This document shows positions 26,629 to 36,075 of a DNA stretch of 64,000 bases, one piece after another; within the stretch, counting starts at the first letter, position 1; each line of letters begins with the position of its first letter. Made by a program: the position numbers and the translations under genes. Under the pieces are notes generated by a model. It searched no databases and had not been told where the DNA came from. It worked only from the letters and a program-made list of their open reading frames with translations. The stretch is from Chryseosolibacter sp964493505 (GTDB lineage: Bacteria > Bacteroidota > Bacteroidia > Cytophagales > Cyclobacteriaceae). Where the stretch lies: assembly GCA_964493505.1 (NCBI GenBank), contig CAZBNP010000003.1:1-64000 (forward strand), in the 5' to 3' direction.

Positions 26629-27684
26629 TTGCCAAAGCCAAAACCCAATGCTCTGAAGCGCTTCCCTGCAATAATTTGTGTGACCATAGCCTATTTCGCG
26701 GGCCTGGCTCCCCTATACGCCCAGTATGAGCGGGAGGGGGATGCTACTATACCGCTGGAGCACTTCTATATTAAACGGCAGAAAAGCAGCTTCAGGGAAT
26801 TGCTCAGCAAGCTGTACTTCAGTTTCAGTACCGGATATGCGACTACCCCCTTCCGCCATAGCCTCGACGGTTTCGGGATTGTGCAACAGCCGGACTCTTT
26901 ACCCCGGATATTCAACAGCAGCAATACGGCTGTCCGTTACGCCCAATGGACCAATGACGTGGTTTCCTCAAACGGCTCGCTCACACCGAACCCGTTTATG
27001 GTGAACTCGGATACCGCCGACATCGGATTCAGGAGCAAGACCTTCAGTATTCCGCTCAAGGCATCGGTGCACGTAGAGTTCGACCGGTACCGGCTGGGTG
27101 GAGGCTTTTCGATGGACTACACGCGTATCGGCGAATTTGTACCTATCCGGTACGGAGACAATATCTCCGGATATGAACTGGAGCGCGGCAACATGTTCGC
27201 CAAGCACTACTTTGCCATGCTCGGGGCGATGGTGTATCGATACTATGAGTATGCGCTTGTGGTAGATGCCAACATCGGTGGCTACAGCCTGGGAAAAGAC
27301 TTTGCGAAGGACAAGATGAGGAAGGGCGTGTATTTCAATCTCGGCGCCCGTGCCGAGCGGGAGTTTTCCGAATACTTTCGTGTTTTCGTAAGACCTTCCT
27401 ACGAGATAAAGTCATACAAGCTGACCATTCCCGAAACCAGTCAGACACTCCAGCACCGGCTTGACGGTTTTTTCCTGAACGTGGGCATTACCTACCGGAT
27501 ACCCGAGCTGCGACGGTGTTTCCTTAAGACCTGTCATGCCCAGATTGACCATGCGCATGGCAATCGCGAGTACCGGAGCCGGCGTCATCCTATGTGGAAA
27601 AAGCAGAACCCACACTACGGTGAAAACTACCCGGAACTCATTCGGTACAAGGGTAAAAACAAGAGAAGACTCAATCCTTATTGA
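26629..27684 (+). CDS. Outer-membrane beta-barrel-like protein with basic C-terminal tail
   Basis: 351 aa from TTG 26629. The choice is supported by the signal peptide that follows (basic start, hydrophobic core, APLYAQ end at about residue 31). Alternating amphipathic strands rich in Tyr and Gly follow (YRLGGGFSMDYTRIGEF, FNLGARAEREFSEYFRVF), ending with GFFLNVGITYRIPEL near residue 290. After this barrel-like end comes an unusual tail of about 60 residues rich in His, Arg and Lys. No named family was recognised. The gene is isolated between the LpoB/COG3014 pair and gyrA. Confidence 0.65.
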   Translation: MPKPKPNALKRFPAIICVTIAYFAGLAPLYAQYEREGDATIPLEHFYIKRQKSSFRELLSKLYFSFSTGYATTPFRHSLDGFGIVQQPDSLPRIFNSSNTAVRYAQWTNDVVSSNGSLTPNPFMVNSDTADIGFRSKTFSIPLKASVHVEFDRYRLGGGFSMDYTRIGEFVPIRYGDNISGYELERGNMFAKHYFAMLGAMVYRYYEYALVVDANIGGYSLGKDFAKDKMRKGVYFNLGARAEREFSEYFRVFVRPSYEIKSYKLTIPETSQTLQHRLDGFFLNVGITYRIPELRRCFLKTCHAQIDHAHGNREYRSRRHPMWKKQNPHYGENYPELIRYKGKNKRRLNPY

Positions 27685-27749
27685 CCAACTTTTTTGCTAT
27701 CTTGCACGGTCGAAAAAACGACGTATGTCGGCATAAAAAAGCAAGTTAA

Positions 27750-30239
27750 ATGGCAGAAGAGACCGGTGGTTTGCCCCCTGCGCGGCAAAGCATAATTCCG
27801 ATAAACATTGAAGATGAAATGAGGGGTGCCTACATCGATTATTCGATGTCGGTTATTGTTTCCAGGGCATTGCCCGATGTAAGAGACGGGCTTAAGCCCG
27901 TGCACCGCCGCGTGTTGTACGGCATGCAGGAACTGGGGGTAAACTACAATAAACCCTATAAGAAGTCTGCGAGGATCGTAGGGGAAGTGCTGGGTAAATA
28001 CCACCCGCACGGCGATACCTCCGTTTATGACACGATGGTTCGCATGGCCCAGGATTGGTCCCTGCGCTATACCCTCGTGGACGGCCAGGGAAACTTCGGG
28101 TCTATAGACGGTGATTTCCCGGCGGCAATGCGTTACACGGAAGCAAGACTTCGCCGCATCGCCGAAGAGATGCTGTCGGATATCAATAAGGATACCGTCG
28201 ATTTCCAACCGAACTTTGACGATTCACTTACCGAACCGACCGTTCTGCCCGGAAAGCTCCCCAACCTTTTGGTCAACGGCTCGTCCGGTATCGCGGTGGG
28301 TATGGCTACCAATATGGCGCCGCATAACCTGCGGGAGGTCATAGATGGTATTGTCGCCTACATTGACGACAATGAGATCTCGATACCCGACCTTATGAAA
28401 TTCATCGTCGCCCCGGACTTTCCGACGGGCGGCATCATCTACGGTATTTCCGGAGTACAGGAAGGCTTCCTGACCGGACGTGGCCGCATTGTTATGCGCG
28501 GCCGGGCGGAGATCGTCACCAATCCCAATGGCAAGGACCAGATAATTGTTACTGAGATCCCCTACATGGTGAACAAGGCGACAATGATCGAGAAAACCGC
28601 CATGCTGATCAACGACAAAAAGATCGAAGGTATCTCGGATATACGCGACGAGTCCGATCGCGATGGCTACAGGGTAGTGTACGACCTCAAGCGGGACGCG
28701 ATCCCCAATATCGTACTGAACAATCTTTACAAATACACACAGCTTCAGTCGTCATTCGGTGTCAATAACGTCGCGCTTGTCAAAGGGCGTCCGCAAACAC
28801 TGAACCTGAAAGACCTTATCGTCTACTTCGTAGAGCACCGTCACGAAGTGGTGATCAGGCGAACGAAATACGAACTGGCGGAAGCTGAAAAGCGCGCACA
28901 CATTCTCGAAGGCTACCTCATCGCGCTCGACAATCTCGACGAAGTAATCGCATTGATCCGTTCGTCAACCGACCCTGACGCTGCCCGCGAAGGGTTGATA
29001 ACCCGGTTCGGTCTGACCGAAATTCAGGCAAAAGCCATCCTCGATATGAGGTTGCAGCGGTTAACCGGCCTCGAAAGAGACAAGATCCAGCAGGAATACC
29101 AGGAAGTCAAAGCCCTGATCGATCGCCTTAACGAAATCCTCGGTAGTGAGCCGATAAGAATGCAGATCATCAAGGACGAACTTGCCGAGTTGCGCGACCG
29201 CTATGGAGATGACCGGCGTACGGAAGTTATTCCGAGTGACGACGACTTCACGATGGAAGATATGATTCCCAACGAGGATATGGTGATCACCGTTTCCAAC
29301 CAGGGTTATATTAAACGCACGTCCCTTTCAGAATACAGGACGCAGGGCAGGGGAGGCGTCGGATCACGGGGAGTATCCACCAAGGAAGATGACTTTACTG
29401 AACACCTCTTCATTACTCAGGCACACAACTACCTGCTGATATTTACCGATCAGGGTAAAGTGTATTGGAAGAAGGCATACGAGATCCCTGAAGGGAACAA
29501 GGTCTCAAAAGGCCGCGCGATTCAGAACCTGATCAACATCGAGCCAGGCGATAATATCCGCACCGTTATCACCGTCAAAAATCTCCAGGACGACGAGTAT
29601 ATCAACAACAACTTTGTGATCCTTTGCACGGAGAAGGGTACCATCAAGAAAACGTCGCTTGAAGCTTACTCCCGCCCGCGGGCCGGAGGTATCAATGCTA
29701 TCACCATTCACGAAGGCGACCGCTTGATAAACGCCTCTATGACCAATGGCAGCAACCACATCGTCATCGCCAAAAGCGAAGGCAAGGCTGTACATTTCAG
29801 CGAGTCGCAGGTGCGGCCAATGGGACGCACAGCGGCAGGGGTACGTGGTGTGACACTCGACTCGGATAGCGACAAAGTAATCGGCATGGTTTGTATATCA
29901 CGGGAAGATGCTAACTTATTGGTAGTATCGGAAAACGGATATGGAAAACGGTCTGAGATCGCCGATTATCGCATCACAAACAGAGGCGGAAAAGGCGTCA
30001 AAACCATCAATATCACCGAAAAAACTGGCAGACTTGTTGCAATTAAAGAAGTGGGAGACGAGGATGAACTGATGATCATCAACCGGTCGGGTATTACCAT
30101 CCGTATTCCGGTAAGCGAGTTGCGCGTAATGGGCCGCGCTACACAGGGTGTCCGGCTTATCAAGCTGACTGACGATGATCGCATCTCGTCGGTGGCGAAG
30201 ATCCAGAAGATAGAAGAAGAACAAAAAGGCGAAGACTAA
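27750..30239 (+). CDS. gyrA: DNA gyrase subunit A
   Basis: 829 aa. The N-terminal breakage-reunion domain starts INIEDEMRGAYIDYSMSVI. The active-site Tyr is in AAMRYTEARL. The quinolone-determining region reads HPHGDTSVYDTMVRMAQ, with Thr at the Ser83-equivalent position and Asp at the 87 position. A GyrA box (QGRGGVG, usually QRRGGKG) opens the C-terminal six-bladed wrapping domain, which supports gyrase rather than topoisomerase IV. Known: with GyrB it introduces negative supercoils using ATP. A TPR gene follows 33 bp downstream. Confidence 0.95.
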   Translation: MAEETGGLPPARQSIIPINIEDEMRGAYIDYSMSVIVSRALPDVRDGLKPVHRRVLYGMQELGVNYNKPYKKSARIVGEVLGKYHPHGDTSVYDTMVRMAQDWSLRYTLVDGQGNFGSIDGDFPAAMRYTEARLRRIAEEMLSDINKDTVDFQPNFDDSLTEPTVLPGKLPNLLVNGSSGIAVGMATNMAPHNLREVIDGIVAYIDDNEISIPDLMKFIVAPDFPTGGIIYGISGVQEGFLTGRGRIVMRGRAEIVTNPNGKDQIIVTEIPYMVNKATMIEKTAMLINDKKIEGISDIRDESDRDGYRVVYDLKRDAIPNIVLNNLYKYTQLQSSFGVNNVALVKGRPQTLNLKDLIVYFVEHRHEVVIRRTKYELAEAEKRAHILEGYLIALDNLDEVIALIRSSTDPDAAREGLITRFGLTEIQAKAILDMRLQRLTGLERDKIQQEYQEVKALIDRLNEILGSEPIRMQIIKDELAELRDRYGDDRRTEVIPSDDDFTMEDMIPNEDMVITVSNQGYIKRTSLSEYRTQGRGGVGSRGVSTKEDDFTEHLFITQAHNYLLIFTDQGKVYWKKAYEIPEGNKVSKGRAIQNLINIEPGDNIRTVITVKNLQDDEYINNNFVILCTEKGTIKKTSLEAYSRPRAGGINAITIHEGDRLINASMTNGSNHIVIAKSEGKAVHFSESQVRPMGRTAAGVRGVTLDSDSDKVIGMVCISREDANLLVVSENGYGKRSEIADYRITNRGGKGVKTINITEKTGRLVAIKEVGDEDELMIINRSGITIRIPVSELRVMGRATQGVRLIKLTDDDRISSVAKIQKIEEEQKGED

Positions 30240-30272
30240 CTCACTTAAGTAACTATAAAACTCAATCGAAAA

Positions 30273-31463
30273 ATGAAGAGAATACTGGTTCTGATGTTGA
30301 TGCTCCTTTCTGTGGCTGCGTTTGCGCAGAAAAAGAAAGCGAAGCCTAACTTGAATAGGGTCCTGAAGTTTTTGCAGGACGGGCAGCTGGCGGAAGCAAA
30401 AGATATGATCGACGACGCTACAACCTACGAAAAGACAATGAGCGACGGTAAGACATGGTATTACCGCGGCCTGGTCTACGCGTCGATCGACACAACTTCC
30501 AACCAAGAGTTTCAGGCACTTGCCACTGATCCGTTCAAAACGGCCATGGAGTCGTTCGCGAAAGCAGATGAACTGGCCAAACCCGGATCTGAGTACTTTA
30601 CATCAGACCCCGCCACGATTATTCCTGTGACCAAAACACAGCAGTTGGCGCAGCTCGCCAACTTCTACCTGAACAAGGGAGCAGCCCAGTATCAGGAAGA
30701 CAGCCTGGACGAAGCGCTCGCGAACTTCGAGAAAACACAGAAAGTACTCCCGGACGATACGATCGCTTATTTCTACGCCGGAATCGTGGCGAGTTCAATG
30801 GACGAATACGACAAGGCGATCGAGAACCTGGAAACCTATATTGCAAAAGGCGGAACATCATCTGACGCCTTCTCCGTGATCATCAACACCTATAGCGGTG
30901 CTAAAGAAGACAAGGAGAAAGCACTGGAAGTGGTACGCCGGGCAAAAGCCAGGTTCCCGGACAACTCCGAGTTTCCAAAGGTGGAGATCGGTTTGCTGAT
31001 TGAACTGGAAAAGATCGAGGAAGCGAAAACCGGGCTGGAGGAAGCCGTAGTACGCGAGCCGGATAACAAGACCTTTCACTTTTACCTGGGATATGTCAAT
31101 AGCAAGCTGGAGGATTGGGATGATGCCAAGAAGAATTTCGAAATAGCGCTCAAGCTCGACCCGTCATACTTCGATGCCCAGTACTACCTGGCTCAGGTCT
31201 ATCTGATCGATGCGGGAAAAGTGGCGGATCAGATGAAGAACCTCGGGATCTCCGCCGCTGACAAAAAGAAGCAACAGGACCTGGATAAGATACTTGTCGC
31301 AAAATACAAAGAAGCACTTCCGCATTGGGAGAAGGCCGAAAAGCTGAGACCAAATGATCTCGACGTGCTTGACAGGCTGAGAACGATCTATTACTACCTC
31401 GGCGACGATGCGAACGAGCGAAGAGTGGGAGCTAAATTGAAATCGCTGAACGCCGATGAATAA
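30273..31463 (+). CDS. Secreted or periplasmic TPR protein downstream of gyrA
   Basis: 396 aa. The signal peptide is MKRILVLMLMLLSVAAFAQ. The mature protein is lysine-rich and contains about seven TPR units (AEAKDMIDDATTYEKTMSDG, DEALANFEKTQKVLPDDTIA, YDKAIENLETYIAKGG, WDDAKKNFEIALKLDPSYF). The order gyrA then TPR protein is common in Bacteroidota. No enzymatic domain is present. Role unknown; an envelope scaffold is likely. Confidence 0.8.
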   Translation: MKRILVLMLMLLSVAAFAQKKKAKPNLNRVLKFLQDGQLAEAKDMIDDATTYEKTMSDGKTWYYRGLVYASIDTTSNQEFQALATDPFKTAMESFAKADELAKPGSEYFTSDPATIIPVTKTQQLAQLANFYLNKGAAQYQEDSLDEALANFEKTQKVLPDDTIAYFYAGIVASSMDEYDKAIENLETYIAKGGTSSDAFSVIINTYSGAKEDKEKALEVVRRAKARFPDNSEFPKVEIGLLIELEKIEEAKTGLEEAVVREPDNKTFHFYLGYVNSKLEDWDDAKKNFEIALKLDPSYFDAQYYLAQVYLIDAGKVADQMKNLGISAADKKKQQDLDKILVAKYKEALPHWEKAEKLRPNDLDVLDRLRTIYYYLGDDANERRVGAKLKSLNADE

Positions 31464-31489
31464 CGCGGCGGTGCTTAAATTTTTCTAAT

Positions 31490-32530
31490 GTGAATACAGT
31501 CAAGACTGCCCTGCTGTCTTACGGCATGTCGGGTGAGGTATTTCACGGTCCGTTGTTACAGGCGCACCCTGGCTTCGAGATCGTCAGCGTATGGCAGCGC
31601 AACATACAAAAGCCTGCGAAACACGACTTTAAAAGAGTGAGCCAGTATGCCGAAATCCTCGCGGACCCGGCGGTAGAGCTCGTCATTGTCAATACGCCTA
31701 ACAATTCGCACTACGCCTATGCTACGGAAGCGCTGAATGCCGGCAAGCACGTGATCGTCGAGAAGCCGTTCACGGTAACCGAGAAGGAAGCGAACGATCT
31801 AATTGCGCTGGCGAAAAAGAACGAGCGACTGCTAAGCGTGTTTCAAAACCGACGGTGGGATGCCGACTTTCTTACCGTGCGAAAAGTGCTCGGCGAAGGA
31901 TGGCTCGGCAAGCTCGTAGAGTGTGAGATCCATTACGACCGATATAGAAATTATGTCGAGGCCAACACGTGGAAAGAGGTGGCCGAGCCCGGTACAGGGA
32001 TTCTCTACAACCTGGGTTCGCATCTGATCGACCAGGCCGTAGATCTGTTTGGAATGCCGCGCTGGCTTGACGCACGCATGGGGATTCAGCGCCCCGACGG
32101 CCAGGTCGATGATTTCTTCGACATACGCCTCGATTACGGTGGATTTCTCTGTATTCTGAAATCAAGTTACCTCGTTCGTGAACAAGGTCCCAGGTTTATT
32201 CTCCACGGAACAAACGGATCGTTCCTCAAGTGGGGCCTCGATCCCCAGGAGCAGGCACTAAAAGATAAAGTGATTCCCGGCACCACTGATTGGGGTGTCG
32301 AGCAGGAAGAATACTGGGGCAAGCTCAACGCGACAATTGACGGGGAAGATGTGGTGAAAACCTATGAATCCGTTCCAGGCAACTACCTTCGCTACTACGA
32401 CAACATCTACAGCGCAATAAGAGAAGGCGCACCACTGGAGGTGAGGGCCGAACAGGCAAGCGCCGTGATCCGGATGATCGAGGCGTGTCAGGAGAGCAAC
32501 CGCACACGGTGTGCCGTTAAAATAAGATGA
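31490..32530 (+). CDS. Gfo/Idh/MocA family oxidoreductase
   Basis: 346 aa from GTG 31490; the overlapping ATG is followed directly by a stop. The Rossmann start (ALLSYGMSGEVFHGPLLQAH) resembles the IolW/YdgJ branch. The EKPFTVTEKEA motif carries the family's catalytic-lysine EKP. The C-terminal substrate domain follows normally (HYDRYRNYVE, GTGILYNLGSHLIDQAVDLF). Known: these enzymes oxidise or reduce sugars or inositols with NAD(P). The substrate cannot be told. It precedes the DUF1080/uronate operon by 128 bp and could be related to it. Confidence 0.92.
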   Translation: MNTVKTALLSYGMSGEVFHGPLLQAHPGFEIVSVWQRNIQKPAKHDFKRVSQYAEILADPAVELVIVNTPNNSHYAYATEALNAGKHVIVEKPFTVTEKEANDLIALAKKNERLLSVFQNRRWDADFLTVRKVLGEGWLGKLVECEIHYDRYRNYVEANTWKEVAEPGTGILYNLGSHLIDQAVDLFGMPRWLDARMGIQRPDGQVDDFFDIRLDYGGFLCILKSSYLVREQGPRFILHGTNGSFLKWGLDPQEQALKDKVIPGTTDWGVEQEEYWGKLNATIDGEDVVKTYESVPGNYLRYYDNIYSAIREGAPLEVRAEQASAVIRMIEACQESNRTRCAVKIR

Positions 32531-32658
32531 AGTACACTGATCAGTAGAAGGCCTCGTTTTTTGCCTTTTCTTTCTATATTGAAGCCCTTTAAGCCATGAG
32601 CATTCCGCCGGATACTAACATCCGAGCCGGTATCTCTATTATTTTATAACTTTTGAAA

Positions 32659-34014
32659 ATGAATACGAAGAAACTGATTGTATTATCCATTTTGGTGGCT
32701 TTTGCGACCACCGCCGTTGCCCAGGAGAAGTGGGTAGATCTCTTCAATGGAAAGAACCTTAACGGGTGGAAACAGCTCAACGGCAAAGCCAGGTACGAGG
32801 TGATCAACAAGGAAATTGTAGGTACTACGGTTTTCGGTGAACCGAATTCCTTTCTGACGACCGACCAGCCCTATGGAGATTTCATTCTCGAGCTCGAATT
32901 CCGCCTTGACGCCGCCATGAATTCCGGGATCCAGTTCAGAAGTCAGAGCAAGCCCGACTACCGCGACGGCAGAGTGCATGGGTATCAATTTGAGATCGAT
33001 CCGTCAGCGCGTGCGTGGACGGGAGGGATCTACGACGAGGGCCGCCGCGGGTGGCTGTATCCCTTAAGCTACAACACTCCGGGCCAGAAAGCGTATAAGG
33101 CGGGTGAATGGAATCGCGCGCGACTGGAATGTATAGGCAATGTGATCCGGATATGGGTTAACGGTATCCCTACCTCCCACCTGGTGGATGATATGACGCC
33201 AAGTGGATTTATCGCACTTCAGGTACACTCAATCAAGAACAAAGAAAATGAAGGTCAGAAAGTGCGGTGGCGCAACATCAGGATACAGACGCAGAACCTG
33301 AAACCCTCGCCGCCCGACTCGATTTTCGTATTCAATCTCGTACCCAATACCCTGTCGGAACAAGAGAAACATAACGGCGTGAGACTGCTGTGGGATGGAA
33401 AGACAAGCAACGGATGGCGCGGTGCGTATAGCACTACATTCCCCGCTAAAGGCTGGGAGATCAAAGACGGCGTACTGAGTGTGCTGGCGTCAGACGGAGG
33501 CGAGTCGCGCAACGGTGGCGATATTGTGTCGGAAGAGAAATTCGGAGCGTTCGACCTTCAGTTTGAGTTCAGGCTGACAGAAGGAGCAAACAGCGGCGTG
33601 AAATATTTTGTAACCGAAAGCGAAGGCAACAAAGGATCAACAATCGGGTTGGAATTCCAGATACTCGATGACGCAAAGCATCCCGACGCCAAACAGGGTG
33701 TGGTTGGAAACCGTACCCTGGCGTCCTTGTACGACCTCATTCCTTCCATCAAGGTCACACGCGATGCGAAATCGATCGGCATGTGGAACTCGGGGCGGGT
33801 AGTTGTGTATCCCGACAACCGGATTGAACACTGGCTTAACGGCAACAAGGTTGTGGAATATCAACGCGGCACACCCATCTACAATGCGCTGGTAGCGCGG
33901 AGCAAATACGCGAAGTGGGAAAACTTCGGAATGGCCGAAGAGGGCAGGATCCTCCTGCAGGATCACGGTGATCTTGTTTCCTTCCGCAGCATCAAGATCA
34001 AGAAATTAAAATAG
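32659..34014 (+). CDS. Two-domain DUF1080 (3-keto-disaccharide hydrolase-type) protein
   Basis: 451 aa from ATG 32659 (a TTG two codons upstream is also possible). The signal peptide ends TAVAQ. Two tandem concanavalin-like DUF1080 domains follow. Domain 1 (about 25-215) has WVDLFNGKNLNGWKQ and MNSGIQFRSQ. Domain 2 (about 240-450) has LLWDGKTSNGWRG and ANSGVKYFV. Known: some members of this family hydrolyse 3-keto-glycosides, and it is expanded in Bacteroidota. It is the first gene of the operon that continues with mannonate oxidoreductase, uxuA and uxaC (gaps 26, 15, 1 bp). A role in releasing sugar or uronate from glycosides in the periplasm is inferred. Confidence 0.88.
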   Translation: MNTKKLIVLSILVAFATTAVAQEKWVDLFNGKNLNGWKQLNGKARYEVINKEIVGTTVFGEPNSFLTTDQPYGDFILELEFRLDAAMNSGIQFRSQSKPDYRDGRVHGYQFEIDPSARAWTGGIYDEGRRGWLYPLSYNTPGQKAYKAGEWNRARLECIGNVIRIWVNGIPTSHLVDDMTPSGFIALQVHSIKNKENEGQKVRWRNIRIQTQNLKPSPPDSIFVFNLVPNTLSEQEKHNGVRLLWDGKTSNGWRGAYSTTFPAKGWEIKDGVLSVLASDGGESRNGGDIVSEEKFGAFDLQFEFRLTEGANSGVKYFVTESEGNKGSTIGLEFQILDDAKHPDAKQGVVGNRTLASLYDLIPSIKVTRDAKSIGMWNSGRVVVYPDNRIEHWLNGNKVVEYQRGTPIYNALVARSKYAKWENFGMAEEGRILLQDHGDLVSFRSIKIKKLK

Positions 34015-34040
34015 CCAACTAATAACCAGACCAGACCAAA

Positions 34041-34862
34041 GTGGATTCATCAAAATTATTTGACCTTACAGGAAAAGTAGCCGTGATCACCGGCGGTACA
34101 GGAGTGCTCGGAGGAGCCATGGCAATCGGCCTGGCGCAGGCCGGCGCTCGCGTGGTCGTTCTCGGACGCAAGAAAGAAAATGGCGATGCGGTGTTGAAGA
34201 AAATAGCGGACGCCGGACACAAGGCGATGTTTGTGCAGGCAGACGTGCTCGATGTTGCGCAGCTTGAGGAAGCAAAGTCGACAATACTGAAAACACATAA
34301 CACCATCGACATCCTGATCAACGCGGCGGGAGGTAACATGCCCGGCGCGGTGATTATGCCGGATCAGAATTTCTTCGACCTCCAGGTTGACCAGTTCCGG
34401 AAAGTAGTTGACCTCAACTTACTGGGGACTGTGCTTCCTACCAAGATATTCTGCGACGTAATGGCGGAAAAGAAAGAGGGCGTGGTTATCAACATCGCTT
34501 CCATGTCTTCGTTCCGGCCGATCACGCGGGTGGTAGGTTATTCGGCGGCAAAGGCTGCGGTAGACAACCTTACAGGCTGGCTCGCGATTGAGATGGCTAG
34601 GAAATTCGGGCCGGGTATCCGCGTAAACGCGATTGCCCCCGGGTTCTTTATTACCGAGCAAAACAGAACGCTCTTGACCAATGAAGATGGAAGCTATACA
34701 GCACGCGGACAGGCAGCGATAGACAGTACACCCTTCGCAAGGTTTGGCGTTCCCGAAGAATTGGTAGGCACCCTTATCTGGTTATGCTCCGACGCATCGA
34801 AGTTTGTCACAGGTGTTGATGTGCCGGTTGATGGCGGGTTTAATGTTTTTTGTGGAGTGTGA
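34041..34862 (+). CDS. SDR family oxidoreductase, probable D-mannonate oxidoreductase (fructuronate reductase)
   Basis: 273 aa from GTG 34041. The Rossmann motif TGGTGVLGGAMA, the NAAGG motif, and the catalytic Ser and YSAAK (Tyr-Lys) are intact. The protein ends with the SDR VDGGFNVF pattern. In this position, directly before uxuA and uxaC, SDR proteins replace the unrelated UxuB and reduce fructuronate to mannonate. Family membership is seen in sequence; the substrate comes from context. Spacing to uxuA is 15 bp. Confidence 0.88.
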   Translation: MDSSKLFDLTGKVAVITGGTGVLGGAMAIGLAQAGARVVVLGRKKENGDAVLKKIADAGHKAMFVQADVLDVAQLEEAKSTILKTHNTIDILINAAGGNMPGAVIMPDQNFFDLQVDQFRKVVDLNLLGTVLPTKIFCDVMAEKKEGVVINIASMSSFRPITRVVGYSAAKAAVDNLTGWLAIEMARKFGPGIRVNAIAPGFFITEQNRTLLTNEDGSYTARGQAAIDSTPFARFGVPEELVGTLIWLCSDASKFVTGVDVPVDGGFNVFCGV

Positions 34863-34877
34863 CGATCCAGGATCAAA

Positions 34878-36074
34878 ATGGAAATAGTGGAACACAGGAA
34901 ACTTGAACAGACATGGCGGTGGTATGGGCCGTCAGACCCGGTGAGCCTTTCGGATGTCAGGCAGGCGGGGGCGACGGGTGTGGTCACGGCGCTTCACCAT
35001 ATCCCGAATGGCGAAGTGTGGCCGGTGGAAGAGATCAATCAGCGAAAGGCGCTTATCGAAGCTTCCGGCTTGCGGTGGTCGGTGGTCGAGAGCGTTCCTG
35101 TTCACGAAGATATCAAGAAGCAAAGGCCCGGCTTCGAGAAATTCGTCGCCAACTATCAGCAAAGTATCCGCAACCTGGCGTCATCTGGTATTACCACCGT
35201 ATGCTATAACTTCATGCCCATACTCGACTGGACGCGAACCGATCTCGGTTTTGTCGTGGAGGATGGATCGAAAGCACTTCGTTTTGACGTGACTGCCTTT
35301 GTGGCTTTCGACCTGTTTGTACTGAAGAGACCCGGCGCGGAGAAAGAGCATTCGCGCGAGCGTATCGCCAATGCTGAGGCATGGATGAATAAGGCGGACG
35401 AAAGCATTATTAATTCCCTTAAAGCGAATATCCTCGCCGGGCTGCCTGGTGCGGAAGAAGGATATACCGTCGAGCAGTTTCAGCAAGCCCTTGATGAATA
35501 CAAGGCCATCGACGACGGAAAACTGCGGGCCAACCTATACTCTTTCGTTTCGGCCATCGGGCCGGTGGCGGATGAGGCCGGTGTGAAGCTTACGATCCAT
35601 CCCGATGACCCGCCGTTTCCGATCTTCGGACTTCCGCGTGTGTTGAGCACAGAGGCCGATGCCGTACAGCTCTTCGAGGCCTACCAGGGCAGGAGCAACG
35701 GCCTGTGCTTCTGTACGGGTTCGTTTGGCGTGCGGTCCGACAACGACCTTCCCGGAATGGTCAGACGACTCGGCGACCGAATCAACTTCATCCACCTGCG
35801 CAGTACCCTTCGCGAAGAAGACGGCAGCTTCTTTGAAGCCAATCACCTCGACGGCGATGTGGACATGGTGGCGGTGATGCGCGAGTTGGTCAAGCTTCAG
35901 CAAAGCCGCGAAACGTCCATCCCTTTCAGACCCGACCACGGCCATCAGATGCTGGACGACTTGCGCAAGAAGACTAACCCCGGATATTCCGCTATCGGCC
36001 GACTAAGAGGGCTTGCCGAGCTGCGTGGACTGGAAATGGGTATTCAAAGTACAATCGATTTAAAAGCAAAGTAA
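34878..36074 (+). CDS. uxuA: Mannonate dehydratase
   Basis: 398 aa, the standard length. The N-terminus WRWYGPSDPVSL and the motifs GATGVVTALHHIPNGEVW, CYNFMPILDWTRTDL and LTIHPDDPPFPIFGLPR are hallmarks of UxuA. FRPDHGHQML carries metal-binding residues. Known: dehydrates D-mannonate to 2-keto-3-deoxygluconate in the cytoplasm. Third gene of the uronate operon, it ends 1 bp before uxaC. The later enzymes (kdgK, eda) are not in the window. Confidence 0.97.
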   Translation: MEIVEHRKLEQTWRWYGPSDPVSLSDVRQAGATGVVTALHHIPNGEVWPVEEINQRKALIEASGLRWSVVESVPVHEDIKKQRPGFEKFVANYQQSIRNLASSGITTVCYNFMPILDWTRTDLGFVVEDGSKALRFDVTAFVAFDLFVLKRPGAEKEHSRERIANAEAWMNKADESIINSLKANILAGLPGAEEGYTVEQFQQALDEYKAIDDGKLRANLYSFVSAIGPVADEAGVKLTIHPDDPPFPIFGLPRVLSTEADAVQLFEAYQGRSNGLCFCTGSFGVRSDNDLPGMVRRLGDRINFIHLRSTLREEDGSFFEANHLDGDVDMVAVMRELVKLQQSRETSIPFRPDHGHQMLDDLRKKTNPGYSAIGRLRGLAELRGLEMGIQSTIDLKAK

Positions 36075-36075
36075 T

